NCBI RefSeq assembly: GCF_003762905.1
Contig: NZ_RJKS01000003.1
Location: 1-64,000 of the forward strand
Reading direction: 5' to 3'
From: Curtobacterium sp. ZW137
GTDB lineage: Bacteria; Actinomycetota; Actinomycetes; Actinomycetales; Microbacteriaceae
DNA length: 64,000 nucleotides
The notes below the pieces were generated by a model. It searched no databases and was not told where the DNA came from. It worked only from the letters and a program-made list of their open reading frames with translations. The position numbers were made by a program, and so were the translations under genes. Positions within the stretch are counted from its first letter, which is position 1, and the number at the start of each line of letters is the position of its first letter. Shown piece by piece: positions 36,781 to 47,094 of this stretch.

Positions 36781-37759
36781 TGAACGTCAGCTCCTTCTTG
36801 TTCCCGAGGAGTCCCTGTGGGCGGAAGACGATGAGCAGCATGAGCGCGACGCCGACGAGCACGTAGGAGAACTGCTCCGCCTGCTGCGCGTTCATGATCG
36901 AGTTGGGGATGAAGTCGCCCGCGAGCGTGCGGATCGCGAGCCGGAGGACGAAGAACAGCACCGAGCCGAGTACCGGGCCGAACACCGTCGCAGCACCGCC
37001 GAGGATGAGCGCCGTCCAGATGAAGAAGGTCATCGAGCGGCCCATCGCGTCCGGTTGCACCGAACTCGGCAGGACGTAGATGATGCCGGCCAGAGCGCCG
37101 AGCGCACCGCCGAACACGAGCGCCTGCATCTTGTAGGAGTACACGCTCTTGCCGAGGGAACGGACCGCGTCCTCGTCTTCACGGATGGCCTTCACGACGC
37201 GGCCCCACGGGCTCCGCATCAGGAGGAACAGCACGAAGGTGAACAGGGCGACGAGGCCCCAGCCCACGATGCGGATCCACCAGCCGTTGACCCCGTTGTT
37301 CGAGTACGTGAACCACAGGATGGTGGTGGTGCCGTCCGGCAGGAAGCTCAGCGCGTTGAACGCGTCGCGGTAGCTCGACCCGGTGATGCCGTTCGATCCA
37401 CCGGTCGTGGTGGTCAGCAGACTCGACCTGCCGACCATGCGGATGATCTCCGCGCCGGAGATCGTCACGATCGCCAGGTAGTCGCCACGGAGCCGCAGTG
37501 TCGGGATGCCGAGGATGATCGCGAACACGATCGCGACGAGCAGGGCGATCAGGACGGCCATCCCGAACGGCAGCCCGTTCGTGATCGAGATCGCGAAGCC
37601 GTAGGCGCCGAGCAGCAGGAACGCCGCCTGGCCCATGTTCACCAGACCGGTGAGCCCGAAGTGCACGTTCAGCCCGATCGCGGCGAGCGCGAACGCCGCC
37701 GTGGTGGGCGCGAGGGCCTCCTGCGTCAGCGCGCTGAGGAGGTTGACGATGTAGTCCAT
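36773..37759 (-). CDS. livM: Branched-chain amino-acid-type ABC transporter permease (LivM)
   Basis: This 328-residue permease has eight to ten membrane helices and LivM motifs: LNVHFGLTGLVNMGQAAFL, GIPTLRLRGDYLAIVTISG, SPWGRVVKAIREDEDAVRSLGKSVY (the coupling loop to the ATPase), and GRSMTFFIWTALILGGAATV. It starts 9 bp after livH and has no additional domain. Confidence 0.94.
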   Translation of the reverse strand: MDYIVNLLSALTQEALAPTTAAFALAAIGLNVHFGLTGLVNMGQAAFLLLGAYGFAISITNGLPFGMAVLIALLVAIVFAIILGIPTLRLRGDYLAIVTISGAEIIRMVGRSSLLTTTTGGSNGITGSSYRDAFNALSFLPDGTTTILWFTYSNNGVNGWWIRIVGWGLVALFTFVLFLLMRSPWGRVVKAIREDEDAVRSLGKSVYSYKMQALVFGGALGALAGIIYVLPSSVQPDAMGRSMTFFIWTALILGGAATVFGPVLGSVLFFVLRLAIRTLAGDFIPNSIMNAQQAEQFSYVLVGVALMLLIVFRPQGLLGNKKELTFSV

Positions 37760-37768
37760 GGCTGCCCC

Positions 37769-39202
37769 TTAGCCGATCCGCTCGGCACGGCCGAAGATGC
37801 CCTGCGGCCGGAACAGCAGGATGAGGATGAGGATGACGAGTGCGGTGGCGTACTTGAAGTCGCCCGGCAGCACCAGGTTCGTGAGCTCGACGACGACGCC
37901 GATGATCATCGAACCGACGAGTGCGCCGTACGCGGTACCGAGACCACCGAGGGTCACGGACGCGAACATGAGCAGGAGCAGCTGCAGACCGGTCTGCCAG
38001 TTCACGCCGTTGAGCACGAGGCCGAGCATCACGCCGGAGAGACCGGCGAGACCCGCGGCGAGCGTCCACACGAAGCGGATCACCCGGTCGACGTCGATGC
38101 CGGACGCCGACGCGAGCGCCGGGTTGTCCGAGACCGCACGCGTCGCCCGGCCGAATCGGGTCTTCGCGAGGAAGAGCCCGGTCGCGATCAACACGACGAG
38201 GGCGATGCCCATCGCCACGTAGGACTGCACGGTCAGGGTGACCCCGGCGAACGTGACCGTCGACGGGTTGCTCTGCTGGATGCGGACGGTCGAGGCACCG
38301 AAGAAGTACTGGAACGCGTACTGCGCCGCGATCGACAGCCCGATCGTCACGATCATGAGCTGCGTCAGGCTGATCCGTCGGCGGCGCAGCGGTTTCCAGA
38401 TGATCATGTCCTGGAAGTAGCCGCTCGCCGCGCAGAGGACGACGACGATCACCCCGGAGAGCCAGATGTTCCAGCCGAGCTGGTTCGCGAACACGTACGC
38501 CAGCAGACCGCCGAGCGTCACCTGCTCACCGTGGGAGAAGCTCGACAGCCCGGTCGTGCCGTAGATCAGCGACAGGCCGATCGAGGCGAGGGCGATGAGC
38601 AGTCCGAGCCGGATGCCGGACACGAACTGCTGCCAGGCCCGTGCGGCGGTGACGCTCGTCGTGGCGTCGCTCGTCGTCGCGCCCTGCTGGTCGGACAGCT
38701 GGAAGATCTGTCCCGCGTTGGCGTTGAGGTTCGCCTGCACCGTGCGCTTCGCGTCGGCGGCGTTCGTCAGGTACTGCCCCTTCGGGAGGGTGTCCTGGTC
38801 CACGGTCACGGTGTACTGACCGGAGGCCGGGACGCTCACCGACCAGCGGCCGGCGTCCGTCGTGGTCGACGTCGCCGTGAAGCCCGACGGGCCCGCGACG
38901 TCGACGTCCACGCCGGACGCGGGCTTCCGCGCGGAGTCGAGGATCGTGCCCTGGATGCACCCGTTCGTCGGGCTGACGGTGCAGGGCAGGGTGCTGGACG
39001 GTGCGGTGCTCGCGCTCGCGCTGGCACTCGCCGTCGCGGTGGTGGTCGCGCCCTGGGCGGGGAGCGTCACCGCCCAGTCGATGAGGAAGGTCGCCAGGAA
39101 CGCCGCGACGAGCACGACGACGAGCACCAGTCGGCGACGGCCTGGCGCACCGGGGCGGAATCGGCGCAGCAGCGCCGATCCCGCAGGAGTGATGGATCCC
39201 AC
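37769..39202 (-). CDS. livH: Branched-chain amino-acid-type permease (LivH) fused to an extracytoplasmic carboxypeptidase-regulatory-like domain
   Basis: The C-terminal ~285 residues are a complete LivH permease (IGLSLIYGTTGLSSFSHGE; ASGIDVDRVIRFVWTLAAGLAGLSGVM; LGGLGTAYGALVGSMIIGV). Unusually, about 190 residues precede it: a membrane helix (about 24-46), an Ala/Ser/Thr linker (51-71), Cys74 and Cys82, and a beta-sandwich of the carboxypeptidase regulatory type (about 83-170: GTILDSARKPASGVDVDV, TDAGRWSVSVPASGQYTV). The start GTG 39202 has AGAGG 7 nt upstream. The extra domain would lie outside the membrane, perhaps helping the lipoprotein dock or binding ligand. Confidence 0.9.
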   Translation of the reverse strand: MGSITPAGSALLRRFRPGAPGRRRLVLVVVLVAAFLATFLIDWAVTLPAQGATTTATASASASASTAPSSTLPCTVSPTNGCIQGTILDSARKPASGVDVDVAGPSGFTATSTTTDAGRWSVSVPASGQYTVTVDQDTLPKGQYLTNAADAKRTVQANLNANAGQIFQLSDQQGATTSDATTSVTAARAWQQFVSGIRLGLLIALASIGLSLIYGTTGLSSFSHGEQVTLGGLLAYVFANQLGWNIWLSGVIVVVLCAASGYFQDMIIWKPLRRRRISLTQLMIVTIGLSIAAQYAFQYFFGASTVRIQQSNPSTVTFAGVTLTVQSYVAMGIALVVLIATGLFLAKTRFGRATRAVSDNPALASASGIDVDRVIRFVWTLAAGLAGLSGVMLGLVLNGVNWQTGLQLLLLMFASVTLGGLGTAYGALVGSMIIGVVVELTNLVLPGDFKYATALVILILILLFRPQGIFGRAERIG

Positions 39203-40980
<1,778 letters not shown>

Positions 40981-40996
40981 CCAGAACTCCTGCTCG

Positions 40997-41041
40997 AAAG
41001 CGACAGTCCCCGGTGGGTAGCCCACCGGGGACTGTCGCTTT
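40997..41041 (+). terminator. 21-bp perfect terminator hairpin after guaB
   Basis: The arms 40997-41017 and 41021-41041 are perfectly complementary over 21 bp with loop TAG; the stem core is AAAGCGACAGTCCCCGG. The distal end reads GCTTT. The same 17-bp core forms the terminator of the lipoprotein gene at 42628-42674. Confidence 0.9.
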
Positions 41042-41137
41042 GCGGCACCACACCGCCCGCAGCGCAGCCCGCGCGGTGCCCGGGCGCGCGCGGCGCCCGT
41101 CCCCGCGGGCCACCCGCGAACCGGAGTACCCGCACAG

Positions 41138-41213
41138 GTTTCGTCACGGCTCGGTAACGAAACACTTTCCGTACCGCCCCGTCACACGGGCGAAACACCC
41201 GGACCCTACTTTT
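41138..41213 (+). promoter_or_regulatory. Upstream region of the Liv lipoprotein gene
   Basis: It contains an inverted repeat GTTTCGT (41138-41144) / ACGAAAC (41157-41163), a GTCAC-N6-GTAAC pair (41143-41158), an exact GTCAC-N6-GAAAC (41182-41197), which has the form of a GlnR half-site, and a -10-like TACTTT (41208-41213). The spacing between the two pairs is not that of the full GlnR consensus. The region 40981-41289 contains no gene. Confidence 0.35.
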
Positions 41214-41289
41214 GCTCGCATCCCCACACGGAGGCGTCGCACTCGACCCGATGCGACAACAGCCCCCGTGCCGAGAAAGGGTTCCACGG

Positions 41290-42618
41290 ATGATCAGAAC
41301 CACCCGCGCCACCACGGCGCTGGCACTGGCGGGAGTCGCGGCGGTGCTGCTCGCGGCGTGCTCGACCTCCGGCAGCGCCGACCCGTCGTCGTCCGCCTCC
41401 GCGTCCAAGAAGGACCCGGCGGCCAGCTGCCAGGCCCCGTCGTCGCCCGGCACCGACGCGCTGAAGATCGGCACGATCCTGCCCCTCACGGGCTCGCTCG
41501 CCTACCTGAACCCGCCGGCCGAGGCCGGTGTGGGCCTCGCGGTCGACGACATCAACGCGGCCGGCGGTGTGCTCGACAAGGACGTCTCCATCGACCCGCA
41601 GACGGACTCCGGCGACAGCACGGACATGACGGTCTCGAGCTCGGCGGCGTCCAAGCTCGTGAACGCGAAGGTCCCGGTCGCGATCGGCGCGGAGTCCTCG
41701 TCCGTGACGCTCAACGTCATCGACCAGCTCACCAGCAACTGCATCGTGGAGATCTCCCCCGCGAACACCGCGTCCGACCTCTCGGGCTACTCGTCGTACT
41801 ACTACCGGACCGCTCCGCCGGACTCGGTGCAGGGTTCGGCGCTCGGCCAGCTCGTCACGGGTGACGGCAACGCCAAGGTCGCGTTCCTCGTCTTCAACGA
41901 CACGTACGGCACGGGTCTCCGCAACTCCGTCCAGGAGGCCGTCGAGTCCTCCGGTGGCCAGGTCGTCTACGGCGGCAAGGGCAAGGGCCAGGAGTTCCCG
42001 CCCGGACAGACCACGTTCTCGTCCGAGGTCACGGCGGCCCTCGCCGCCAAGCCCGACGCGATCGTCGTGCTGGCGTTCGACGAGACGAAGTCGATCATCC
42101 CCGAGCTCGTCTCGCAGGGCTGGGACATGTCGAAGGTCTACATGTCGGACGGCAACACCGCCGACTACTCGAAGGACTTCGACAAGGGCACCCTGAACGG
42201 TGCGCAGGGCACGATCCCCGGCGCCTCGCCGAAGGACGACCTGAAGCAGCGTCTCGCCGCCTACTACAAGAAGTCGTCGGGCAAGGACCTCGCCGACTAC
42301 TCGTACGCGGCTGAGTCCTACGACGCCACCACCCTCGCCGCACTCGCTGCGGTGAAGGGCAAGGGCACCGACTCCGGCACGATCCAGGCCAACATGGACA
42401 AGGTGTCCGGGGCCGACGGTGGCACCGAGTGCTCGACGTTCAAGGACTGCAAGGCCCTGCTGGACGACGGCAAGGACATCCACTACACGGGTCCGTCGGG
42501 CATCGGTCCGTTCGACTCGAACAACGACCCGTCGAGCGCCTACATCGGCATCTACAAGTTCGACGGCGACAACAAGCCGGTGTACCAGAGCGCCATCCAG
42601 GGCTCGGTCAAGAAGTAG
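41290..42618 (+). CDS. Substrate-binding lipoprotein of the Liv-type ABC importer
   Basis: This 442-residue periplasmic-binding-fold lipoprotein has a signal peptide with lipobox LLAACSTS (Cys24), a Ser/Ala-rich linker, and the Leu/Ile/Val-binding family start IGTILPLTGSLAYLNPP, then AVDDINAAGGVL and VPVAIGAESSSVTL. ATG 41290 has AAAGGG upstream at good distance. The livHMGF genes lie on the other strand across guaB, so lipoprotein and membrane parts are separately transcribed. Two Cys pairs (near NCIVE, and CSTFKDC) may form disulfides. Substrate: amino acid, or urea or amide; not resolvable. Confidence 0.93.
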   Translation: MIRTTRATTALALAGVAAVLLAACSTSGSADPSSSASASKKDPAASCQAPSSPGTDALKIGTILPLTGSLAYLNPPAEAGVGLAVDDINAAGGVLDKDVSIDPQTDSGDSTDMTVSSSAASKLVNAKVPVAIGAESSSVTLNVIDQLTSNCIVEISPANTASDLSGYSSYYYRTAPPDSVQGSALGQLVTGDGNAKVAFLVFNDTYGTGLRNSVQEAVESSGGQVVYGGKGKGQEFPPGQTTFSSEVTAALAAKPDAIVVLAFDETKSIIPELVSQGWDMSKVYMSDGNTADYSKDFDKGTLNGAQGTIPGASPKDDLKQRLAAYYKKSSGKDLADYSYAAESYDATTLAALAAVKGKGTDSGTIQANMDKVSGADGGTECSTFKDCKALLDDGKDIHYTGPSGIGPFDSNNDPSSAYIGIYKFDGDNKPVYQSAIQGSVKK

Positions 42619-42627
42619 CACCGCAAC

Positions 42628-42674
42628 GAAAGCGACAGTCCCCGGGAGGGTTCCTCCCGGGGACTGTCGCTTTC
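42628..42674 (+). terminator. 22-bp perfect terminator hairpin after the lipoprotein gene
   Basis: The arms 42628-42649 and 42653-42674 are perfectly complementary over 22 bp with loop GTT. The outer 17 bp of the stem are identical to those of the guaB terminator. A partial copy of the GGAGGCTCGG stem (42719-42733) follows without its other arm. Confidence 0.9.
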
Positions 42675-42743
42675 CGCGATCGGTCGCGTCCGGCCCGGCA
42701 GCTGGTCGCCACCACGGCGGACGGGAGGCTCGGTTCGGCCCCG

Positions 42744-43685
42744 TCAGGCCGCCACGGCTGGCACCGCGGTGCGGCGGGCGCGGCGCGCAGCCACGAACGA
42801 GTCCGTGGACAGGATCAGCAGCGCGATCCACACGATGCCGAACCCGATCCACCGCGAGGTCGACATCGCCTCGTGCTGGATCGTCACCCCCACGATCAGC
42901 TGCATCACCGGCGTCAGGTACTGGGTCAGCCCGAGCGTGGACAGCGAGAGGCGCCGCGCCGACGACGCGAAGAGGAGCAGCGGCACCGCCGTCGCCGGGC
43001 CCGCGCCGATCATGATGAGCGCGTGCACCCAGCCCTGGTTGCCGAAGGTGATGCCGCCGCCGATGCCGGTCACGCCGAGCACCACGAGCGTGACGACGGC
43101 GACGGGGGTCAGCCACATCGTCTCGATCGTCAGCCCGGACAGCGCGTCGACGGTCCCGCCGACGCGCTTCTTCACGAGCCCGTACAGCCCGAACGAGAAC
43201 GCCAGCGCGAGGGAGATCCACGGCATCTGCCCGTAGCCGACCGCGATGACGACGACCGCGACGATGCTGATGCCGACGGCGGTCCACTGCGCCGGGCGCA
43301 GCCGTTCCCGGAGGAGCACGACGCCGAGCGCGATCGTGACGAGCGGGTTGATGAAGTACCCGAGCGCTGCCTCGACGGTGTGGCCCGTCGTCGTCGCGAT
43401 GACGTACACGGTCCAGTTCACGACGATGAGCACCGCGGCGATCGCCATCACGCCCATCACCCGGCGCTGGGCGATGAGGGAGCGCGTGCGCAGCCACGAC
43501 CGCGTGACCAGGATGGCGACCAGGCAGAACCCCAGCCCGAAGACGATCCGCCACGCGACGATCTCGAACGCTCCCGCCGGCGCCATCGCGACGAACAGCA
43601 GCGGCATCAGCCCCCAGAGCCCGTACGCGACGATCGCCTGCACGACGCCGACCGATGCCTCGCTCCGAACCGCCCGCTCTGTCAC
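42744..43685 (-). CDS. rarD: EamA-type transporter, RarD family
   Basis: This 313-residue membrane protein has ten hydrophobic helices. RarD-specific segments are AYGLWGLMPLLFVAMAPAGAFEIVAWRIVFG, NWTVYVIATTTGHTVEAALGYFINPLV and QYLTPVMQLIVGV. RarD was named from chloramphenicol sensitivity in Pseudomonas; the substrate here is unknown. The GTG at 43685 lies 6 nt after TAGCAT. Confidence 0.94.
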   Translation of the reverse strand: MTERAVRSEASVGVVQAIVAYGLWGLMPLLFVAMAPAGAFEIVAWRIVFGLGFCLVAILVTRSWLRTRSLIAQRRVMGVMAIAAVLIVVNWTVYVIATTTGHTVEAALGYFINPLVTIALGVVLLRERLRPAQWTAVGISIVAVVVIAVGYGQMPWISLALAFSFGLYGLVKKRVGGTVDALSGLTIETMWLTPVAVVTLVVLGVTGIGGGITFGNQGWVHALIMIGAGPATAVPLLLFASSARRLSLSTLGLTQYLTPVMQLIVGVTIQHEAMSTSRWIGFGIVWIALLILSTDSFVAARRARRTAVPAVAA

Positions 43686-43691
43686 GGACCA

Positions 43692-43697
43692 ATGCTA
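43692..43697 (-). promoter_or_regulatory. -10 hexamer TAGCAT of a leaderless rarD transcript
   Basis: TAGCAT on the minus strand is followed by 6 nt and the GTG of rarD. It lies just downstream of the groES terminator hairpin, so rarD is a separate unit. Confidence 0.5.
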
Positions 43698-43707
43698 CGG
43701 AAACGGC

Positions 43708-43742
43708 GAACGCCCCGGCAGCACGAGGCTGCCGAGGCGTTC
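43708..43742 (-). terminator. Terminator hairpin after groES
   Basis: GAACGCCCCGGCAGC (43708-43722) and GCTGCCGAGGCGTTC (43728-43742) pair over 15 bp with one mismatch and the loop ACGAG. It is 18 nt downstream of the groES stop on the minus strand, so groES is monocistronic here. Confidence 0.75.
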
Positions 43743-43759
43743 GACGGGTGGAGCAGGTG

Positions 43760-44056
43760 TCAGTGCTCGATGACCGCGAGGACGTCGCGAGCGGAGAGGA
43801 CCAGCAGGTCCTCGCCCGAGTACTTGACCTCGGTGCCGCCGTACTTCGAGTAGATGACCTTGTCGCCGACGGCGACGTCGAGCGGGACGCGGTTGCCGTT
43901 GTCGTCGATGCGACCCAGGCCCACGGCCACGACCTCGCCCTCCTGCGGCTTCTCCTTCGCGGTGTCCGGGATGACGAGACCGGAAGCAGTGGTCTGCTCC
44001 GCCTCGACCTGACGGATGACGATGCGATCTTCGAGCGGCTTGATGGTGACGGCCAC
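43760..44056 (-). CDS. groES: Co-chaperonin GroES
   Basis: This 98-residue GroES cap subunit has the N-terminal strand [18 protein letters not shown], the mobile loop [29 protein letters not shown] and [15 protein letters not shown] at the end. The start is GTG 44056 with AGAGG 6 nt upstream; the long open frame reading into it from upstream is shadow of the methyltransferase gene. Two CIRCE elements flank its promoter, so HrcA control is expected. No groEL follows; a terminator comes immediately after. Confidence 0.97.
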   Translation of the reverse strand: MAVTIKPLEDRIVIRQVEAEQTTASGLVIPDTAKEKPQEGEVVAVGLGRIDDNGNRVPLDVAVGDKVIYSKYGGTEVKYSGEDLLVLSARDVLAVIEH

Positions 44057-44104
44057 GGTGACCTCTTCTTTCTCGGTACTGACTCGGTACAGATGAAAAC
44101 CGGT

Positions 44105-44129
44105 TGGCACTACGCACACGAGAGTGCCA
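44105..44129. promoter_or_regulatory. CIRCE element 1 (HrcA operator), one mismatch
   Basis: TGGCACTA-N9-GAGTGCCA differs from a perfect CIRCE inverted repeat by one base, and the 9-bp spacer is exact. It lies downstream of the -10 hexamer, in the groES untranslated region. Confidence 0.85.
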
Positions 44130-44135
44130 GGTCCA

Positions 44136-44164
44136 ACTGTAGGGGGCCTCTGGCACTCGGTCAA
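44136..44164 (-). promoter_or_regulatory. groES promoter
   Basis: On the minus strand TTGACC (44159-44164) and TACAGT (44136-44141) are 17 nt apart. The -35 lies inside the spacer of CIRCE element 2, and CIRCE element 1 lies just beyond the start site, so HrcA bound at either would block transcription. Confidence 0.8.
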
Positions 44165-44175
44165 TCCGAGTGCCA
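44151..44175. promoter_or_regulatory. CIRCE element 2 (HrcA operator), perfect
   Basis: TGGCACTC-N9-GAGTGCCA is a perfect inverted repeat matching the CIRCE form (consensus TTAGCACTC-N9-GAGTGCTAA) with the GC-rich outer bases usual here. It overlaps the groES -35. The divergent methyltransferase gene starts only 28 bp away and could also be affected. Confidence 0.9.
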
Positions 44176-44203
44176 GTCCTCCTGGTGATGACAGGATCGT
44201 CTC

Positions 44204-45397
44204 ATGGACGCCACCGAACTCGCTCAGCTCCTGACCCCGGACGGGATGGCGCTCCTCGACCGGACGCCGGCGGTCTCCGACGACGGCGAGATCGTCCGCG
44301 TCGTCTCCCGCCTCCGGGCCGAGGGACACGATCCCCGCCTCGTCGCCGCGGTGCTCACGCAGGCGAAGCTCCGGCAGAAGGCCCGCGGCAAGTTCGGCGA
44401 CTTCGCGAGCCGGATGCTGTTCACCGAGGCGGGCCTCGAGCAGGCGACGCGGCTCTCCGTCGCCGCCCGGCACGCCGGGCGGTTCGCCGCGGCCGGGCTG
44501 CACCGGGTGGCCGACCTCGGCTGCGGGATCGGCGGTGACGCACTCGCGATGGCCGCGCTCGACCTCGACGTCACCGCGGTCGACCAGGACGAGGTGACGG
44601 CGGCGGTGGCGACGCACAACCTCGCACCGTGGCCGGACGCCCGTGTGCTGCTCGGTGACGCGGCGACGTTCGACGTGTCGAGCGTCGACGGGGTCTGGAT
44701 GGACCCGGCACGACGGACCGCCGGGCACACCAACACCCGTCGGCTCGCCGACCCGGACGACTGGTCGCCATCGCTCGACACCGTCTTCGCCGCCGCCACC
44801 ACGACCCCGACCGGCGTGAAGCTCGGACCGGGCATCGACCGCGACCTCATCCCGGACACCGCCGAGGCGCAGTGGACCTCCGTCGACCGGGAGGTCGTGG
44901 AGCTCGCACTGTGGTTCGGCCCGCTCGCCCGACCCGGCATCCGGCGCGCCGCGACCGTCATCGGTACGCACGGCATCGCCGAGCTGACCGGGGCGGAGGA
45001 CGCCGAGGACGTCGAGGTGGGCCCGGTCGGCGAGTACCTCCACGAACCCGACGGCGCGGTCATCCGGGCACGGCTCATCGGCGACCTGGCCCGGTCGATG
45101 GACGGCCGGATGCTCTCCGAGGGGATCGCCTACGTGACGTCGGACAGCCCGGTGACGACCCCGTTCGCGCAGACCTTCCGGGTGCTCGACACGATGCCGC
45201 TCGACGTCAAGCAGCTCGCCGCACGACTGGCCGCGGACGGGGTCGGCACGGTCGAGATCAAGAAGCGCGGCGTCGACGTCGACCCGGCGCAGTTCCGGAA
45301 GCGTCTGCGGCTGCGCGGCGGCTCACGCCGGATGACGCTCGTCCTCACCCGCGTGGCGGGACGGCACACCGCGCTGCTGTGCGAGCGCCTCAGCTGA
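44204..45397 (+). CDS. Class I SAM-dependent methyltransferase with THUMP-like domain
   Basis: This 397-residue protein has an N-terminal helical region ([33 protein letters not shown]), the SAM-binding motif [15 protein letters not shown] followed by VTAVDQDE, a WMDPARRT active-site-like segment and a C-terminal THUMP-like domain ([41 protein letters not shown]). It is a likely RNA methyltransferase relative of unknown target. ATG 44204 has no strong ribosome site; CAGGAT lies 6 nt upstream. Its stop overlaps the end of the convergent DUF4190 gene by 8 bp. Confidence 0.88.
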   Translation: MDATELAQLLTPDGMALLDRTPAVSDDGEIVRVVSRLRAEGHDPRLVAAVLTQAKLRQKARGKFGDFASRMLFTEAGLEQATRLSVAARHAGRFAAAGLHRVADLGCGIGGDALAMAALDLDVTAVDQDEVTAAVATHNLAPWPDARVLLGDAATFDVSSVDGVWMDPARRTAGHTNTRRLADPDDWSPSLDTVFAAATTTPTGVKLGPGIDRDLIPDTAEAQWTSVDREVVELALWFGPLARPGIRRAATVIGTHGIAELTGAEDAEDVEVGPVGEYLHEPDGAVIRARLIGDLARSMDGRMLSEGIAYVTSDSPVTTPFAQTFRVLDTMPLDVKQLAARLAADGVGTVEIKKRGVDVDPAQFRKRLRLRGGSRRMTLVLTRVAGRHTALLCERLS

Positions 45398-45977
45398 CGA
45401 AGGCGCCGGAGTCCGAGCCGTAGTCGGTGCCGTAGTCCGAGTAGCCACCGGAGTGGCCGATCGCGAAGACCACCAGGGCGATCCAGAGGATCCAGATGCC
45501 GGTCATCACCCAGCCGGCGATGATGCCGGTCAGCGCGAGACCGCGGCCCTGCTCGCCGCTCTGCCGGATCTTGCCGAGCGCCACGTGCCCGAGGATCGCG
45601 CCGGCGGGGCCGAGCAGGATCGCGATGAAGAAGAACGGGACCGCGCCGAGGCCGAAGACGATCGACAGGATCGCGAGGATGTTCGTCTTCGGGCGCTGCG
45701 CGTACGGCTGGTACCCGGTGTTGGCGTAGGCGCTGCCGGGGGCGGCGTACGGGTTCTGCTGCTGCGCGTACGGGTTCTGCTGGGCGTACGGGTTCTGCGG
45801 CTGCTGGGCGTACGGATTCTGCTGCTGGCCGGGCTGCGCATACGGGTTCTGCTGCTGCTGCTGGCCGGGCTGCGCGTACGGGTTCTGGGGAGCGCCGTAC
45901 TGCGGCGGCTGCGGTGCGCTGTACGGGTTCTGCGGCTGCTGCTCGTCCGGCTTCGGCCGCTCGTTCTGATCGGACAC
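45390..45977 (-). CDS. DUF4190 protein with Gln/Pro/Tyr-rich repeats
   Basis: This 195-residue protein has an N-terminal half rich in Gln, Asn, Pro and Tyr with repeated QNPYAQ units (around residues 15-85), then a DUF4190 membrane domain of two helices: TNILAILSIVFGLGAVPFFFIAILLG, PAGAILGHVALGKIRQSGEQGRGLALTG and GWVMTGIWILWIALVVFAI. Its role is unknown; the tail is probably cytoplasmic and disordered. GTG 45977 has GGGAGG upstream. The ending GYSDYGTDYGSDSGA is also low complexity. Confidence 0.85.
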   Translation of the reverse strand: MSDQNERPKPDEQQPQNPYSAPQPPQYGAPQNPYAQPGQQQQQNPYAQPGQQQNPYAQQPQNPYAQQNPYAQQQNPYAAPGSAYANTGYQPYAQRPKTNILAILSIVFGLGAVPFFFIAILLGPAGAILGHVALGKIRQSGEQGRGLALTGIIAGWVMTGIWILWIALVVFAIGHSGGYSDYGTDYGSDSGAFVS

Positions 45978-46044
45978 GGTGCACCCCTCCCGACGGCCCG
46001 TGCGGCCGTCCGTTCGATCCTCCCACACCGGCGGGGACCGGACC

Positions 46045-47094
46045 TCAGACCTGGACGGTGGTGACGGGGAGCGTCGAGTCCGCGGCGATCCCGAGGTCGC
46101 TCGGCGCGTGCCCCTCGGCGACGAGCCGGGCACCGACCGCCGCGATCATCGCGCCGTTGTCGGTGCAGAGGTCGAGCGGGGGGATCCGCAGCGCGACCCC
46201 CGCCTCCGCGCAGCGCGCCTCGGCGACCGCACGGAGCCGGGCGTTCGCGACGACGCCGCCGCCGAGCAGCAGCCGGGGCACCCCGGAGTCCCGGCAGGCG
46301 TTCAGCGCCTTGGTCACGAGGACGTCGACCACGGCTTCCCGGAACGACGCTGCGACGTCCGCCACGGGGACCTCACGCCCCTCGTCGCGGCAGCGCTCGA
46401 CCCACCGGGCAACGGCGGTCTTCAGCCCGGAGAACGAGAAGTCGTAGCGGTGCGCGGCCATGTCCTTCGGCAGGGTGAGCCCGCGCGGGAACCGGATCGC
46501 CTTCGGGTCCCCGTCGGCAGCGGCGCGGTCGATCTGCGGCCCGCCCGGGTACGGCAGCCCGAGGAGCCGTGCGACCTTGTCGAACGCTTCGCCCGCGGCG
46601 TCGTCGATGGTCTCGCCGAGGAGTTCCACGTCGTCGACGAGGTCCCGCACGAGGAGCAGCGACGTGTGCCCACCGGACACCAGGAGCGCCACCGTCGGCA
46701 GCTCGAGTTCGCTGCCGTCGGCGCGGAGGACGTCCGCCCCGACGTGTCCGACGAGGTGGTTCACCCCGTACAGCGGCTTGCCGGTGGCCACGGCGAGCGC
46801 CTTCGCCGCCCCGACACCGACCATCAGGGCACCGGCGAGCCCGGGGCCGGCGGTGACGGCGACCGCGTCGAGCTCGTCGAGGGTCACGCCGGCGCGCTGC
46901 AGCGCCTCGGACAGGGTCGGGGTCATGGCCTCTAGGTGCGCGCGTGCGGCGACCTCGGGCACGACGCCGCCGTAGCGCGCGTGCTCTTCCATGCTCGACG
47001 CGATGACGTTCGCCAGGAGGGTGCTCCCCCGGACGATGCCGACGCCGGTCTCGTCGCACGAGGTCTCGATGCCGAGCACCAGTGGTTCACGCAT
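46045..47094 (-). CDS. tsaD: tRNA N6-adenosine threonylcarbamoyltransferase TsaD
   Basis: TsaD transfers threonylcarbamoyl to A37 of ANN-decoding tRNAs. The 349-residue ASKHA-fold protein has the start [40 protein letters not shown] with the metal-binding His, [11 protein letters not shown], and the [10 protein letters not shown] nucleotide-binding segment. The start overlaps the rimI stop by 8 bp. It is the last gene of tsaB-rimI-tsaD. Confidence 0.97.
   Translation of the reverse strand: MREPLVLGIETSCDETGVGIVRGSTLLANVIASSMEEHARYGGVVPEVAARAHLEAMTPTLSEALQRAGVTLDELDAVAVTAGPGLAGALMVGVGAAKALAVATGKPLYGVNHLVGHVGADVLRADGSELELPTVALLVSGGHTSLLLVRDLVDDVELLGETIDDAAGEAFDKVARLLGLPYPGGPQIDRAAADGDPKAIRFPRGLTLPKDMAAHRYDFSFSGLKTAVARWVERCRDEGREVPVADVAASFREAVVDVLVTKALNACRDSGVPRLLLGGGVVANARLRAVAEARCAEAGVALRIPPLDLCTDNGAMIAAVGARLVAEGHAPSDLGIAADSTLPVTTVQV

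Noticed and set aside
44057-45043. A longer groES reading frame extending upstream through the CIRCE region
   Set aside because: The extension is antisense to the methyltransferase gene, and GTG 44056 has a ribosome site and gives a standard 98-residue GroES.
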